Shown in pieces: positions 15,701 to 25,005 of a stretch of DNA of 64,000 nt. The notes below the pieces were generated by a model. It saw nothing but the letters and a program-made list of their open reading frames with translations, was not told the DNA's origin and searched no databases. Positions within the stretch are counted from its first letter, which is position 1, and every line of letters starts with the position of its first letter. A program made the position numbers and the translations under genes. Source of the stretch: Candidatus Pelagibacter ubique HIMB140 (GTDB taxonomy: Bacteria; Pseudomonadota; Alphaproteobacteria; Pelagibacterales; Pelagibacteraceae); assembly GCF_025558165.1 (NCBI RefSeq), contig NZ_LAMZ01000001.1, positions 744,001-808,000 of the forward strand, read 5' to 3'.

Positions 15701-16322
15701 GCTCAGGATCTATACTTCTCCAAAGATACCATGTGGCTACAGAACAATATGGGGAAAATCTTTTTTGCAATAAGTTTACATAGCTTTCTGGTGGAAGATA
15801 TTTTTTATTATAATTTTTTGAAATAGCTCTTAGAAGTCCTATATCTTGTACAGGCCATATATCGGGACGATTGTATGTAAATAATAAAATCATTTCAGCA
15901 GACCATCTTCCTATTTGTCTTAGTTTAGATAAATAAATAATTGCATCTTCATCAGACATACTTGGAATTACTTTAGGATTAAATGTTTTATTTAATACTT
16001 GTTTTGCTAAACTTTTTATACCCTTAACTTTTTGTCTGCTTAATCCACAGCTCTTTAATTGAGAGCTAGATAATTTGTTCACTGTTTTTGCATTAATTTT
16101 GTTTTTACATTTTTTTTTAAACTTTAAAAAAACCGAGTTAGCAGCAGCTACACTAATTTGTTGACCAATTATACTTTTGCAAAGAGAAAAGAAAACATCT
16201 CGCCTTGATGTAAGAACAGTTTCTGATGGTGACTTATATTTTTTAATCAAAAAAGACATTGTTTTATCTTTTTTTGATAAATATTTTTTTGCTTTATTCC
16301 AATATGATGGCGTTTTACTCAT
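15687..16322 (-). CDS. DNA-3-methyladenine glycosylase, HhH-GPD (AlkA-type) family
   Basis: A 211-residue base-excision repair enzyme. SIIGQQISVAAANSVFLKF (50-68) is the family's first conserved helix pair. The helix-hairpin-helix is LSKLRQIGRWSAEMILLF (131-148), and the catalytic aspartate is Asp160 in WPVQDIGLLRA. There are no cysteines arranged as an iron-sulfur cluster, which places it with AlkA rather than Nth/MutY. It removes alkylated adenine from DNA, leaving an abasic site. Its start overlaps the end of the upstream transporter gene by eight bases, so the two are co-translated. Confidence 0.9.
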   Translation of the reverse strand: MSKTPSYWNKAKKYLSKKDKTMSFLIKKYKSPSETVLTSRRDVFFSLCKSIIGQQISVAAANSVFLKFKKKCKNKINAKTVNKLSSSQLKSCGLSRQKVKGIKSLAKQVLNKTFNPKVIPSMSDEDAIIYLSKLRQIGRWSAEMILLFTYNRPDIWPVQDIGLLRAISKNYNKKYLPPESYVNLLQKRFSPYCSVATWYLWRSIDPEPIQY

Positions 16323-17196
16323 GACGTGAAACAGATAGTTTTTTTTTCAAATACATTTCTCTTCTAAATATAATTATAGATGAAACAATAACTAATAAAG
16401 CTCCTAACAAAGTTTTAGAAGTTGGTATTTCATTCCAAATAAAATATCCAAATATTATTGCAAAAACTAATCCAAGATATTTTAAAGGAGAAACCAAACT
16501 AACTTCTGAATATTTATAAGATTGTGATAGCCATAAATTTGCAAGACCACCTAATATACCAACCATTGATAGCAAAAATAAATCAAGTAAACTTGGCAAG
16601 ATCCATCCCTGATAAAACGATAAAAAACTTAGAAGCATTATCGAGAATGAAAAGAAAAAACTTATCAACCAGGCAGGTTCGGTTGATGATAATTTTCTTA
16701 TAGCAATTGCTACATAGGAAAGACCTAAACAAAAAATAATTGGGTAAATATAATACAAATTTAAAGCACTAAATCCTGGCTCAGTAATAAATATTATTCC
16801 TAAAAATCCAACTAATACTGCCATCCATCTGTATAAACCAACTTTTTCATTTAATAAAAAAATTGAAAAAATTGTAATAAAAATTGGTGCGGCAAAGGAA
16901 ATACTTACAACGGTTGCCAAAGGTAAATTTCTAAGTGCAACAAATATAGAAACTAAAGCTATAAGTCCCGCTAAGCATCTTTTAAAATGAAGTACAGGTC
17001 GCGTTGTTTTATAGAAATCAAGATACCGATCTTTAGGAATGAGAAATAAAATTGGGATTATTCCACAAAAGCCTCTAAAAAACAAAACTTGCCCAATTGG
17101 ATAATCATCAGACCATTTAACTATTAAATCCATTAGCGAGAAAGCGCATACAGATATAAACATATAAAAAAAGCCCAATTGATTTTTTGACAACAT
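16315..17196 (-). CDS. DMT superfamily transporter (EamA domain pair)
   Basis: A 293-residue membrane protein with ten hydrophobic segments arranged as two EamA repeats (about 8-138 and 150-282). The first repeat holds DLIVKWSDDYPIGQVLFFRGFCG; the loop between helices 3 and 4 carries LPLATVVSISFAAPIF, and its second-repeat counterpart is SLVSPLKYLGLVFAII. Members export or import amino acids, nucleotides or S-adenosylmethionine, and the substrate here cannot be told. The basic C-terminal tail predicts a cytoplasmic end. It is divergent from msrA, 33 bases away. Confidence 0.88.
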   Translation of the reverse strand: MLSKNQLGFFYMFISVCAFSLMDLIVKWSDDYPIGQVLFFRGFCGIIPILFLIPKDRYLDFYKTTRPVLHFKRCLAGLIALVSIFVALRNLPLATVVSISFAAPIFITIFSIFLLNEKVGLYRWMAVLVGFLGIIFITEPGFSALNLYYIYPIIFCLGLSYVAIAIRKLSSTEPAWLISFFFSFSIMLLSFLSFYQGWILPSLLDLFLLSMVGILGGLANLWLSQSYKYSEVSLVSPLKYLGLVFAIIFGYFIWNEIPTSKTLLGALLVIVSSIIIFRREMYLKKKLSVSRHE

Positions 17197-17229
17197 GTGA
17201 TTAACTTAGATTAATTAAGGTATTTATCA

Positions 17230-17673
17230 ATGGAAATAGCAATTTTAGGGTTAGGATGTTTTTGGGGACCAGAAATAAAGTTCAGCAAACTTGATGGTAT
17301 CGCAAAAACAGAAGTAGGATATTGTGGAGGCAACTCTGACAAAACAAATTATAAAGAAGTTTGTTCTGGTACAACCAATCATGCTGAGGTAGTTAAGTTG
17401 GAATTTGATCCAAATATAATTTCTTACGAAAATATTCTTGAACATTTTTTTAAATTTCATGACCCCACTACATTAAATTCTCAAGGGCCTGACTTTGGTA
17501 CTCAGTATAGAAGTGAAATTTTTTATACAAACGATGATCAAAAAACTATTGCACAAAAGATGGTAGAAAAAGAAAATATTAAACTATCTGGCAAAGTAGT
17601 CACAAAAATTTCATTAAATAAAAACTATTGTACAGCAGAAGAGTATCACCAAAAGTATCTGGAAAAGAGATAA
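17230..17673 (+). CDS. msrA: Peptide methionine-S-sulfoxide reductase MsrA
   Basis: A 147-residue MsrA. The catalytic cysteine is Cys10 in GLGCFWGPE, followed by the usual VGYCGG and VCSGTTNHAEVV. The C-terminal region has NYCTAEEYHQKY with a cysteine that could resolve the sulfenic acid formed on Cys10. The extra cysteine in GYCGG (often GYAGG) is another candidate. It reduces methionine-S-sulfoxide in oxidised proteins, using thioredoxin. It is shorter than many MsrA proteins because it starts almost at the catalytic motif. One base separates it from sseA, so they form an operon. Confidence 0.95.
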   Translation: MEIAILGLGCFWGPEIKFSKLDGIAKTEVGYCGGNSDKTNYKEVCSGTTNHAEVVKLEFDPNIISYENILEHFFKFHDPTTLNSQGPDFGTQYRSEIFYTNDDQKTIAQKMVEKENIKLSGKVVTKISLNKNYCTAEEYHQKYLEKR

Positions 17674-17674
17674 T

Positions 17675-18487
17675 ATGTCATTGGTTGATACAGATTGGCT
17701 AGAGAAAAATCTCGACAAAGTTAAGATAATTGATTGTTCTTGGCATATGCCTGCTGAAAATAGAGATGCTCAAGATGAATTTGATAAAGAGCATATCCCA
17801 AATGCTATTTTTTTTGATTTGGATAAAAATTCAAAACAAGACACAGACCTTCCTCATATGCTTCCAAGCTTAGAGGCTTGGAATGAAATAATTTCAGGCT
17901 TAGGAATTTCAAATGATGATCAAATTGTAATTTATGATAATTCAAATGTTATAAGTTCATGCAGAGGTTGGTATAATTTCATTTATTTTGGTCATGATCC
18001 AAAATTGATTAATGTTCTTGATGGTGGTTTTAAAAAATGGAAAAGTGAAAATAAAAAGACCTCAACTATTTCAGCAAATTTAGATAAATCTAACTATGAG
18101 GGTAATGAATTATCTAAACTTGTAAAAAATAAAGTCTTAATTGATCAAAATATTTCTAAAAAAGAATTCAAAGTAGTAGATGCGCGAAGTAGACAAAGAT
18201 TTGAAGGTAAAGCTCCAGATCCAAGAAAAAATGTAAGAAGTGGTTCTATTCCAAATTCGGTATGTTTACCTTTTGTAGAGGTAATAAATGAAAATAAGAC
18301 TTTTAAAAATAAAGAGGATTTAAATAAATTATTTCAAGAAATATCAAGAAATTTTGAGGAAAATTTAGTTTTTTCTTGTGGATCTGGTGTTACTGCTTGT
18401 GTTTTAGCGCTTGCATATTCTTTAGTTAATACTAAATATCTGCCAACCATCTATGACGGATCTTGGTCAGAATATGGAAAAATTTAA
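17675..18487 (+). CDS. sseA: 3-mercaptopyruvate/thiosulfate sulfurtransferase (two-rhodanese-domain SseA)
   Basis: A 270-residue protein with two rhodanese domains: an inactive N-terminal one (about 1-130) and a catalytic one (about 150-270). The active-site loop is CGSGVT with Cys235, the pattern of mercaptopyruvate sulfurtransferases rather than the C-R-K-G-V-T of thiosulfate rhodaneses. It moves sulfane sulfur from 3-mercaptopyruvate to thiols or cyanide. RPxxGHIPG-like strings (KEHIPNAIFFDLD, RSGSIPNSVCLPF) lead each domain. It follows msrA, a loose sulfur and redox pairing, and precedes the RND adaptor gene by three bases. Confidence 0.92.
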   Translation: MSLVDTDWLEKNLDKVKIIDCSWHMPAENRDAQDEFDKEHIPNAIFFDLDKNSKQDTDLPHMLPSLEAWNEIISGLGISNDDQIVIYDNSNVISSCRGWYNFIYFGHDPKLINVLDGGFKKWKSENKKTSTISANLDKSNYEGNELSKLVKNKVLIDQNISKKEFKVVDARSRQRFEGKAPDPRKNVRSGSIPNSVCLPFVEVINENKTFKNKEDLNKLFQEISRNFEENLVFSCGSGVTACVLALAYSLVNTKYLPTIYDGSWSEYGKI

Positions 18488-18490
18488 ATT

Positions 18491-19486
18491 ATGAAAACAT
18501 CAACTAAAATCACGAGTATAATCGTCATCTTCTTTTTAATTATTGCCATAGTGATTGTTGGTAGAACAATGATTGGAAATCATTTTAAGAAAAAATTTAG
18601 TAAAAGACCTCCTCCTGGAATAATAGTGACCACAACACAAGAGAGAACTTTTGAAAATGTTATAAGTACATACGGAACAGCAGCACCAGTTAAAACTCAG
18701 TCATTTAAGGTAGAAAAGTATGAGATATTAAAGCCGATAGATTTTAATAAAAAAGCTAAAAAAGGTGATGTTGTTGCTAATCTTAAGAATAGGAAAATTA
18801 TTGCTCAATTTGATGGGGTTATTGGAAAAAGAGAATTTTCTGAGGATTTAGAAGTATCAAAATCTTCTTTATTAATTAATTTAGAAGATACTAGCTCACT
18901 GTATTGTGATGTTGATATACCAGAAATTTTTGTTCCATTTATAAAAGTTGGTTTACCTGTTGATATAAAGTTTTCTGGATATAAAAATAAAATTTATAAA
19001 GGTGAAGTTGACTCCTTCGCAAGCAGAATAAGTCAAGACACCAGATCATTAGCTACAAGAATAAAAATGGATAATAAATCTGGAGAAATTTTACCAGGTT
19101 CATTTTTAGAAATTTCAATTAAATACAATGTTAGAGATGGTTTAAGTGCACCTGACACAAGCACAATAGTCGAAGGTGAAAATATATTTATTTATAAAGT
19201 GGATGAGAAAAACAAAGTAATGAAAACAAATGTTACTGTAGGTGATAGATATTTAGGATTTGTAGAAATTTTAGATGGATTAAATAAAGGAGATAAGATT
19301 GTTGCTGAAGGCACAAAAAAAGTTAGACCAAATTTAACGATCAGACCTATAGAAAAAGGTGCAAAGAAAAAACAAGGAAATTCTGGGTGGGGTAAAAAAA
19401 AGGGATCCAAAAAAGCTGAGGAAAAAAAAGGTAAATTTGATTGGCTAAAAAATATTTTTAAAAAATCTGAAAAAGAAAAAAAATAA
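18491..19486 (+). CDS. RND efflux periplasmic adaptor without the alpha-helical hairpin
   Basis: A 331-residue membrane-fusion protein. It has a single N-terminal anchor (about 7-25), then a lipoyl domain, a beta-barrel domain (about 131-210) and a membrane-proximal domain (about 215-285). The two lipoyl half-motifs, KKAKKGDVVANL (87-98) and RKIIAQFDGVIG (101-112), are only about three residues apart. In AcrA-type adaptors they flank a long coiled-coil hairpin that meets TolC. The C-terminal 45 residues are extremely lysine-rich (KKKQGNSGWGKKKGSKKAEE). It sits four bases before its RND pump. The domain reading is firm; its consequences are inference. Confidence 0.9.
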   Translation: MKTSTKITSIIVIFFLIIAIVIVGRTMIGNHFKKKFSKRPPPGIIVTTTQERTFENVISTYGTAAPVKTQSFKVEKYEILKPIDFNKKAKKGDVVANLKNRKIIAQFDGVIGKREFSEDLEVSKSSLLINLEDTSSLYCDVDIPEIFVPFIKVGLPVDIKFSGYKNKIYKGEVDSFASRISQDTRSLATRIKMDNKSGEILPGSFLEISIKYNVRDGLSAPDTSTIVEGENIFIYKVDEKNKVMKTNVTVGDRYLGFVEILDGLNKGDKIVAEGTKKVRPNLTIRPIEKGAKKKQGNSGWGKKKGSKKAEEKKGKFDWLKNIFKKSEKEKK

Positions 19487-19490
19487 TTAA

Positions 19491-22400
19491 ATGTATATAA
19501 CCGAAGTTAGTATTAAACGACCTGTTGTTGCTTGGGTAATGTCTTTAATTCTAATTATTTTTGGAATATTTGTTTTTGCGGAGCTACCAGTTCGAGAACT
19601 TCCAGATGGAATACAGCCTCCAGTAGTTCAAGTTCAAACTGATTATAAATCAGCGTCAGCAGAAATTGTTGATGAAGAAATAACTCAAAAACTTGAAGAT
19701 GTTATAGGTGGTGCAGAAGGTATTAAAAACATCGACTCTAGTTCTTTGAATGGACGAAGCAGAATTAATATACAATTTAATACAGATATTGATTTAGACG
19801 ATGCAGCGAATGATATTAGAGAAAGAGTTGCTCGTGTTGTTGACAATTTACCTAGCGAGTCTAATCCACCCCAAATTCTAAAACAAGCAGCAGGTTTCAC
19901 AACTACAATGTGGGTAGCACTAACATCTCCTACGTGGGATGATCTTGATCTTGGAGATTATGCTGAAAGATATCTGATAGATGCTTTTTCAAGTGTTCCA
20001 AATGTTGGAAGGATTTTAGTTGGTGGACTAAGAGAGCTTAGTGTAAGAGTTTGGATAGACCCTATCAAATTAGCAGCCAATAACCTTACAATTCAAGAGG
20101 TTGAAAGAGCTTTAAGAAATGAAAATCTTAATATTCCTGCTGGTACATTAGAAGCAAATAATAAAGATTTAACTTTAAATATAGATAAGTCTTATTCAAA
20201 CATAGATACTATAAAGCAACTTCCTCTTAGAAAAAATAAAGACAAAGTAGTAATACTTTCTGATGTTGCTAATATAGAATTTGGACCTGTTTCAGAGAAA
20301 ACTTTATTCAAAGCACAAAGTAAAAATGCACTCAACTTGAAAACTGTAGGAATTGGCATATACGCTAAAAGTGGCGCTTCAACAGTAGAGTTATCAAACC
20401 AAATTAAAGCTAAAATAAAAGAACTAAATAAATCACTTCCAGATGGTCTAAGTTTAGAGATAGCATTTAATAGAGCAACATATATTGGTGCTGCAATCGA
20501 AGAAGTTTATAAAAGTTTAATTATTGCTTTTGTTTTAGTAGTTTTAATCATTTATCTTTTTCTTGGAAATCTTAAAGCAGTAATTGTACCAGCTGTAGCT
20601 CTTCCTGTTAGTTTAATTGGATCATTTCTTGGATTATACATTTTTGATCTCTCTATAAATATTTTTGTATTATTAAGTTTTATTTTAGCAATAGGAATAA
20701 TTACTGATGACTCTGTAATTATGACAGATGCTATTTATACCAGAATAGAAAACGGTGAAACACCACTAGTTGCTGCTTATAAAGGTTCTAAGCAAATTAC
20801 TTTTGCTATTATTGCAACTACTTTAATTTTAATTGCAGTGTTTTTACCCCTTATATTTATTAAAGGAATATCTGGAACTTTATTTAAAGAGACTGCCATA
20901 GCACTATCATTTTCAATTGTAGTATCATCCTTTGTTGCATTAACTCTATCTCCAATGCTTGGAAGTAAGTTTTTAAATAAAAAAGAAAAAGTAAATTTTT
21001 TAGTTAAAAAATTTAATAATAAATTTAAATCTTTTACTGAATTTTATATTAATTCACTTAAGTACTGGATAAATAGACAAAAAACTATTTCAATATTTAT
21101 AATTTTTATAATAGCAGCATCTGCTTATCTTTTTAATTTCTCAAAAAAAGAATTGCTACCTATGGAAGATAGAGGTTCTTATTTGATAATAGGTTCAACA
21201 GATGAAGGTAGTTCATTTGAATATACTCAAGAGAAGGCTCAGATAATTGAAGGAAGAATTTTAAGATTGTTGCAAGCTGAAGATAGCCCATATGAAAGAC
21301 TAATCATGAGAGTTCCTGGATTTGGAAGATCTGCAACATCTTACAATACTTTTATAATCATTGCTTTACTTGATGAATGGAAAAACAGAGAAAAAAATAG
21401 TCAAACTGTATTAAGGGAAGCTATTGGACAAGTAGTTTCAGTTCCAGAAACGTTTGCATTTCCAATATCTCCGCAAGGAATAAGAGTTTCAAACTACAAT
21501 AAACCAGTTCAGATGGTTATTTATGGGACAAGCTATGAAGAATTAGAAGATATTCAAAATAGTGTTCTAAGAGAGTTAAGAAAAAATAGAAATATGTTCA
21601 GAATTGAAAGTGATTACACAAAAAATAAACCTGAAGTTAAATTAATCACAAACAAAAATCGAGCTAATGACCTAGGTGTCTCTACAGAAAATATAGGTAG
21701 AACTCTCGAAACACTTTATGGAGGAAAAAGAGTTACTTCATTTAGTAAAGAAGGAAGAGAATACCCAATAATCTTACAACAATATTTAGCTGATAGACGT
21801 GATCAAGACGGATTGTCAAAAATATTTGTAAGATCTGAAACAACAGGAAAATTAGTTTCAATAGCTAGTCTTGTTGAATTTGAAGAAAAAGGAACTGCAG
21901 AGGCACTACCAAGATATAATCGACAAAGAGCTGTTACAATTTCAGCTGCACTATCAGAAAATTACACACTAACTGAAGCAGTTAAATATTTAGAAGATGT
22001 AATGATAAAAGTTGCCCCTCAAAACCAAATTACTTGGAAAGGAAAATCAGAAGAATTGAAAGAAACTACAAACGAAATTTATTTAATTTTTGCTCTAGCT
22101 TTGTTGACTGCATATTTAGTAATGGCAGCAACATTTAACTCTTTTGTTCACCCTTTCATAATTATTTTGACAGTTCCTTTAGCTGTATTTGGAGGTCTAG
22201 TATTTATTTTATTCTTAAATAGTTCAGTAAATATATTTTCACAAATTGCCCTGATTATTCTTATTGGTATTTCAACGAAGAATAGTATTTTGATCGTTGA
22301 TTACGCAAACCAAATAAGAACAACAGGTGTTAAAATTCAAGATGCAGTATTGAAAGCATGTAAGCTGAGAATAAGACCTATAATAATGACATCATTAAGT

Positions 22401-22613
22401 ACTATGATTGCAATGATACCTTTGGTTGTCGGAAATATAGGTCCTGGCGCTGGAGAAGGATCAAGATTAGCAGTTGGAGCAACTATTTTAGGTGGAATGA
22501 TTATATCAACATTCTTTACTCTATATGTAACTCCTACAATGTATTTAGCATTAGCAAAAAATACTAAGCGTATTGATGCCGTAGATATAGAGCTAAAAAA
22601 ACAATTAAATTAA
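19491..22613 (+). CDS. RND family inner-membrane efflux transporter (AcrB/HAE1-like)
   Basis: A 1040-residue proton-driven pump. It has the RND layout: a first membrane helix, a large periplasmic loop, helices 2-7, a second large loop, and helices 8-12. The proton-relay aspartates are Asp406 and Asp407 in GIITDDSVIM, aligning with the AcrB pair at 407-408, and the lysine of helix 10 is in GISTKNSILIVDYA. All key residues are present, so the pump should be active. No outer-membrane channel gene is adjacent and its adaptor lacks the channel-contacting hairpin. Substrates are unknown. Its stop shares a TTAA tetranucleotide with the convergent lipoprotein gene. Confidence 0.95.
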   Translation: MYITEVSIKRPVVAWVMSLILIIFGIFVFAELPVRELPDGIQPPVVQVQTDYKSASAEIVDEEITQKLEDVIGGAEGIKNIDSSSLNGRSRINIQFNTDIDLDDAANDIRERVARVVDNLPSESNPPQILKQAAGFTTTMWVALTSPTWDDLDLGDYAERYLIDAFSSVPNVGRILVGGLRELSVRVWIDPIKLAANNLTIQEVERALRNENLNIPAGTLEANNKDLTLNIDKSYSNIDTIKQLPLRKNKDKVVILSDVANIEFGPVSEKTLFKAQSKNALNLKTVGIGIYAKSGASTVELSNQIKAKIKELNKSLPDGLSLEIAFNRATYIGAAIEEVYKSLIIAFVLVVLIIYLFLGNLKAVIVPAVALPVSLIGSFLGLYIFDLSINIFVLLSFILAIGIITDDSVIMTDAIYTRIENGETPLVAAYKGSKQITFAIIATTLILIAVFLPLIFIKGISGTLFKETAIALSFSIVVSSFVALTLSPMLGSKFLNKKEKVNFLVKKFNNKFKSFTEFYINSLKYWINRQKTISIFIIFIIAASAYLFNFSKKELLPMEDRGSYLIIGSTDEGSSFEYTQEKAQIIEGRILRLLQAEDSPYERLIMRVPGFGRSATSYNTFIIIALLDEWKNREKNSQTVLREAIGQVVSVPETFAFPISPQGIRVSNYNKPVQMVIYGTSYEELEDIQNSVLRELRKNRNMFRIESDYTKNKPEVKLITNKNRANDLGVSTENIGRTLETLYGGKRVTSFSKEGREYPIILQQYLADRRDQDGLSKIFVRSETTGKLVSIASLVEFEEKGTAEALPRYNRQRAVTISAALSENYTLTEAVKYLEDVMIKVAPQNQITWKGKSEELKETTNEIYLIFALALLTAYLVMAATFNSFVHPFIIILTVPLAVFGGLVFILFLNSSVNIFSQIALIILIGISTKNSILIVDYANQIRTTGVKIQDAVLKACKLRIRPIIMTSLSTMIAMIPLVVGNIGPGAGEGSRLAVGATILGGMIISTFFTLYVTPTMYLALAKNTKRIDAVDIELKKQLN

Positions 22614-23203
22614 AAAATAATATACTTACTTGTAGTTAATTTATTTTTACAATCTGATAATTGTTTTTTGTAAATATTAGACTGTTTCTCAACTCTTTTA
22701 GCTAAATTAATAACCATATTATTTCTTTTATAATTCTTATAATTCCCCCACCCTTCATGGTAAGCAATATATTGTCTAAAAGCATCTTTCTTTGAAACCT
22801 TTAAAATTTTCTCAGTTTTGTTTGTGTACCAACCAATAAAATCTACACTATCTTTAAATCTTGTCCTTGTTGCAAATTTATTTCCTGTTTCTTCTTTGTA
22901 TTGTTTCCAAGTACCTTTGACTGCTTGAGAATATCCAAAAGAACTAGAAGGTCTTTTGTAAGGGATAACTTTAAATATTTTTTGTCTAGGAGGTTTTGCC
23001 AACCAATCAAAGCTAGATTCCATCTTTATTATAGCTAATTGTAAATACACAGGTGTGCCCCACTTTGCTTCTGTTTTCTTAGCATGCTTATACCACAGAT
23101 ATCTTTCATTAAATATTGAGCAACCATCAGATACATTTTTTGGTATTGATGAGCAGCCAGATAAAAATAAAATAAATATAAAGCTAATTTTTAAAATTTT
23201 CAT
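22610..23203 (-). CDS. Lytic transglycosylase-like (SLT domain) lipoprotein
   Basis: A 197-residue lipoprotein (lipobox LSGC, Cys17) with a lysozyme-like SLT domain. The catalytic glutamate is probably Glu62 in AIIKMESSFDW, followed by SSSFGYSQAVKGTWKQYK (about 87-104), the G-x-x-Q substrate-cleft motif. AYHEGWGNYKN (about 148-158) supplies the third conserved block. It should cleave peptidoglycan glycan strands from the outer or inner membrane surface, releasing anhydro-muropeptides. These are the type of fragment imported by the AmpG-like permease encoded at 42352. Its start overlaps the upstream VanZ-like gene. Confidence 0.82.
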   Translation of the reverse strand: MKILKISFIFILFLSGCSSIPKNVSDGCSIFNERYLWYKHAKKTEAKWGTPVYLQLAIIKMESSFDWLAKPPRQKIFKVIPYKRPSSSFGYSQAVKGTWKQYKEETGNKFATRTRFKDSVDFIGWYTNKTEKILKVSKKDAFRQYIAYHEGWGNYKNYKRNNMVINLAKRVEKQSNIYKKQLSDCKNKLTTSKYIIF

Positions 23204-23579
23204 ATTTTTTTAAAAAAAAAACAAAAGTCATTACTATAATAACACCCAAGAAATTTCCAAATAAATCAGGAAATTCAAAACTTCTATCTGGAATTATATA
23301 GTGAAAGAGTTCTAAAATTATCGAAAGTAAAATTAAATAAATACTTAATTTTTTTAATTGAATTTTTTTTCTATAAGTTAAAAAACCTAATAATGAAAGC
23401 AAGAAAAAAGCATATAAATGGTTGGTCGAAATTATAAAATCAGGTGTAATTTGTGGTTGTTTTTTACAATCACCATACAAAATACATCCTAAAAAACTTC
23501 CAGGAAATAAATACAAAAAAATTAGTACGAAATTTAATAAATAAAAAATAAATTTATATCTTGAAAATATATTAGTCAT
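23184..23579 (-). CDS. VanZ-like membrane protein
   Basis: A membrane protein of about 131 residues with four hydrophobic segments. The segment SIILELFHYIIPDRSFEFPDLFGNFLGV is the signature of VanZ-like proteins (E-x-x-Q/H ... R-x-x-x-x-x-D-x-x-x-N-x-x-G). I chose the ATG at 23579. The frame extends eight codons further to a TTG at 23603, but that would leave little space before gpmA. The function of chromosomal VanZ-like proteins is unclear. The gene overlaps the downstream transglycosylase by 20 bases, so both are translated from one mRNA. Confidence 0.75.
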   Translation of the reverse strand: MTNIFSRYKFIFYLLNFVLIFLYLFPGSFLGCILYGDCKKQPQITPDFIISTNHLYAFFLLSLLGFLTYRKKIQLKKLSIYLILLSIILELFHYIIPDRSFEFPDLFGNFLGVIIVMTFVFFLKKYENFKN

Positions 23580-23624
23580 TAATGTAATAGTTTTATTTAT
23601 CAAATTGATCTAAAAGATAAACAA

Positions 23625-24335
23625 ATGAGTTATTTAATCTTAGTAAGGCACGGTCAAAGTGTTTGGAATTTAGAAAAAAAATTCACTGGTTGGGTAGATG
23701 TTGATTTAACAGAAAATGGTAAATCAGAAGCAAAAAAAGCGGGTGAATTAATTAATAAAAATAATTTAAAAATAGATCTTTATTTCTCATCTGTTCAATT
23801 AAGAGCCAAAAATACACTAAAAATTATCCAAAATGAGTTAAAGGATGATAAATCTCCTACTCAAGCATGGGAACTAAACGAAAGACATTATGGTGCACTT
23901 ACTGGTCTTAATAAAGATGAAATGAAATTAAAACTAGGTGATGATAAAGTTCATCAATTTAGAAGATCGTGGGATTTAAGACCTGATCCTCTAAACAAAG
24001 AAAACCCATATCATCCATCAAATATAGAAATTTATAAGAATATTCCTCAAGATAAAATACCTAGTACAGAGTCTCTTAAAGATACTTATGAAAGAGCAAT
24101 AGAATTTTATAAAAAAAAAATTGAAGTCATAAATGATAAAAATGTACTAATATCTGCGCATGGAAATTCAATTAGAGCTCTTTGCAAGTACCTATTTAAT
24201 TTAGATAATGATTTTATTTCAAAATTAGAAATACCAACAGGTAATCCTTTGGTAATTGAGCTAAATAATGAGAAAAAAGCTATAAGTGCTAAATATTTAG
24301 ACTCAGATAGAGCTAAAGATCTTTTAGTTTTTTGA
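23625..24335 (+). CDS. gpmA: 2,3-bisphosphoglycerate-dependent phosphoglycerate mutase
   Basis: A 236-residue cofactor-dependent mutase interconverting 3- and 2-phosphoglycerate in glycolysis and gluconeogenesis. The phosphohistidine is His9 in LVRHGQSVWN. ELNERHYGALTGLNK carries the conserved Glu. The second catalytic His is in ISAHGNSIRALCKYL. Length is slightly short of the usual 245-250. An A10 run at 24111-24120 encodes a lysine string, a slippage-prone site. The 3' end overlaps the convergent murU gene by 23 bases, the longest convergent overlap in the window. Confidence 0.95.
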   Translation: MSYLILVRHGQSVWNLEKKFTGWVDVDLTENGKSEAKKAGELINKNNLKIDLYFSSVQLRAKNTLKIIQNELKDDKSPTQAWELNERHYGALTGLNKDEMKLKLGDDKVHQFRRSWDLRPDPLNKENPYHPSNIEIYKNIPQDKIPSTESLKDTYERAIEFYKKKIEVINDKNVLISAHGNSIRALCKYLFNLDNDFISKLEIPTGNPLVIELNNEKKAISAKYLDSDRAKDLLVF

Positions 24336-25002
24336 AAATTTCTAAATTAGTTAGATGATAAAAATTTTGTTTGCTTTCATATCCATGTAAATCTTTGGTA
24401 TCAATCAATTTGTTCCAAATTTTAGAGATTGAAAACTTTTCATTAGTTTCATTTTTAAACAAATTTTTACTCAATATCTGACAGCCGATGTAAATGTAAT
24501 TTTTATCTAATTCCTTAGTAATAAGGTTATTTTCTAAATTGAAATCACCATTTAAATTTTTATCAAAACTTAAATTTTTATTTACTAATAAAAGAATATT
24601 TTTTAATTTTTCACTAAAATAGAATTCTTCCATTTTATTAATTTCATCAAAATACTCTTTTGTCCAAACAGTGTCAGGATTAAAAACTATAAAATCATCT
24701 TCATTAGAATGTTTAATTAAATTTAAAATACCACCTCCAGTATCTAGAATATCTTTTCCATCTTCTATAATTTCAATATCAATATCAAAATTGTTATCTT
24801 TAAAAAATTTTGAAAAATGATCTTTTAAATAAAATGAATTTATTAAAATTTTATTAATACCCAAACTTTTAATCAATTGGATACATTTTTCTAACATTGT
24901 TACATTATGTAACTCTAATAATGGTTTGGGTGTATCTAATGTTATTGGGTTTAATCTTTTTCCATATCCTGCACATAATATTAACGCTGTATTTATTTTC
25001 AT
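24313..25002 (-). CDS. murU: N-acetylmuramate-1-phosphate uridylyltransferase (MurU-type nucleotidyltransferase)
   Basis: A 229-residue sugar nucleotidyltransferase. The N-terminal LCAGYGKRLNPITLDTPKPLLEL (9-31) is the nucleotide-binding signature with its Lys and Arg. DFIVFNPDTVW holds the metal-binding Asp region, and the C-terminal half is the usual beta-rich sugar pocket. In the MurNAc salvage route described in Pseudomonas, MurU makes UDP-MurNAc from MurNAc-1-phosphate made by AmgK. The order tsaE-amgK-murU here supports that role over a generic glucose-1-phosphate enzyme. Three bases separate it from amgK. Confidence 0.85.
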   Translation of the reverse strand: MKINTALILCAGYGKRLNPITLDTPKPLLELHNVTMLEKCIQLIKSLGINKILINSFYLKDHFSKFFKDNNFDIDIEIIEDGKDILDTGGGILNLIKHSNEDDFIVFNPDTVWTKEYFDEINKMEEFYFSEKLKNILLLVNKNLSFDKNLNGDFNLENNLITKELDKNYIYIGCQILSKNLFKNETNEKFSISKIWNKLIDTKDLHGYESKQNFYHLTNLEIFKKLKDL

Positions 25003-25005
25003 AAT

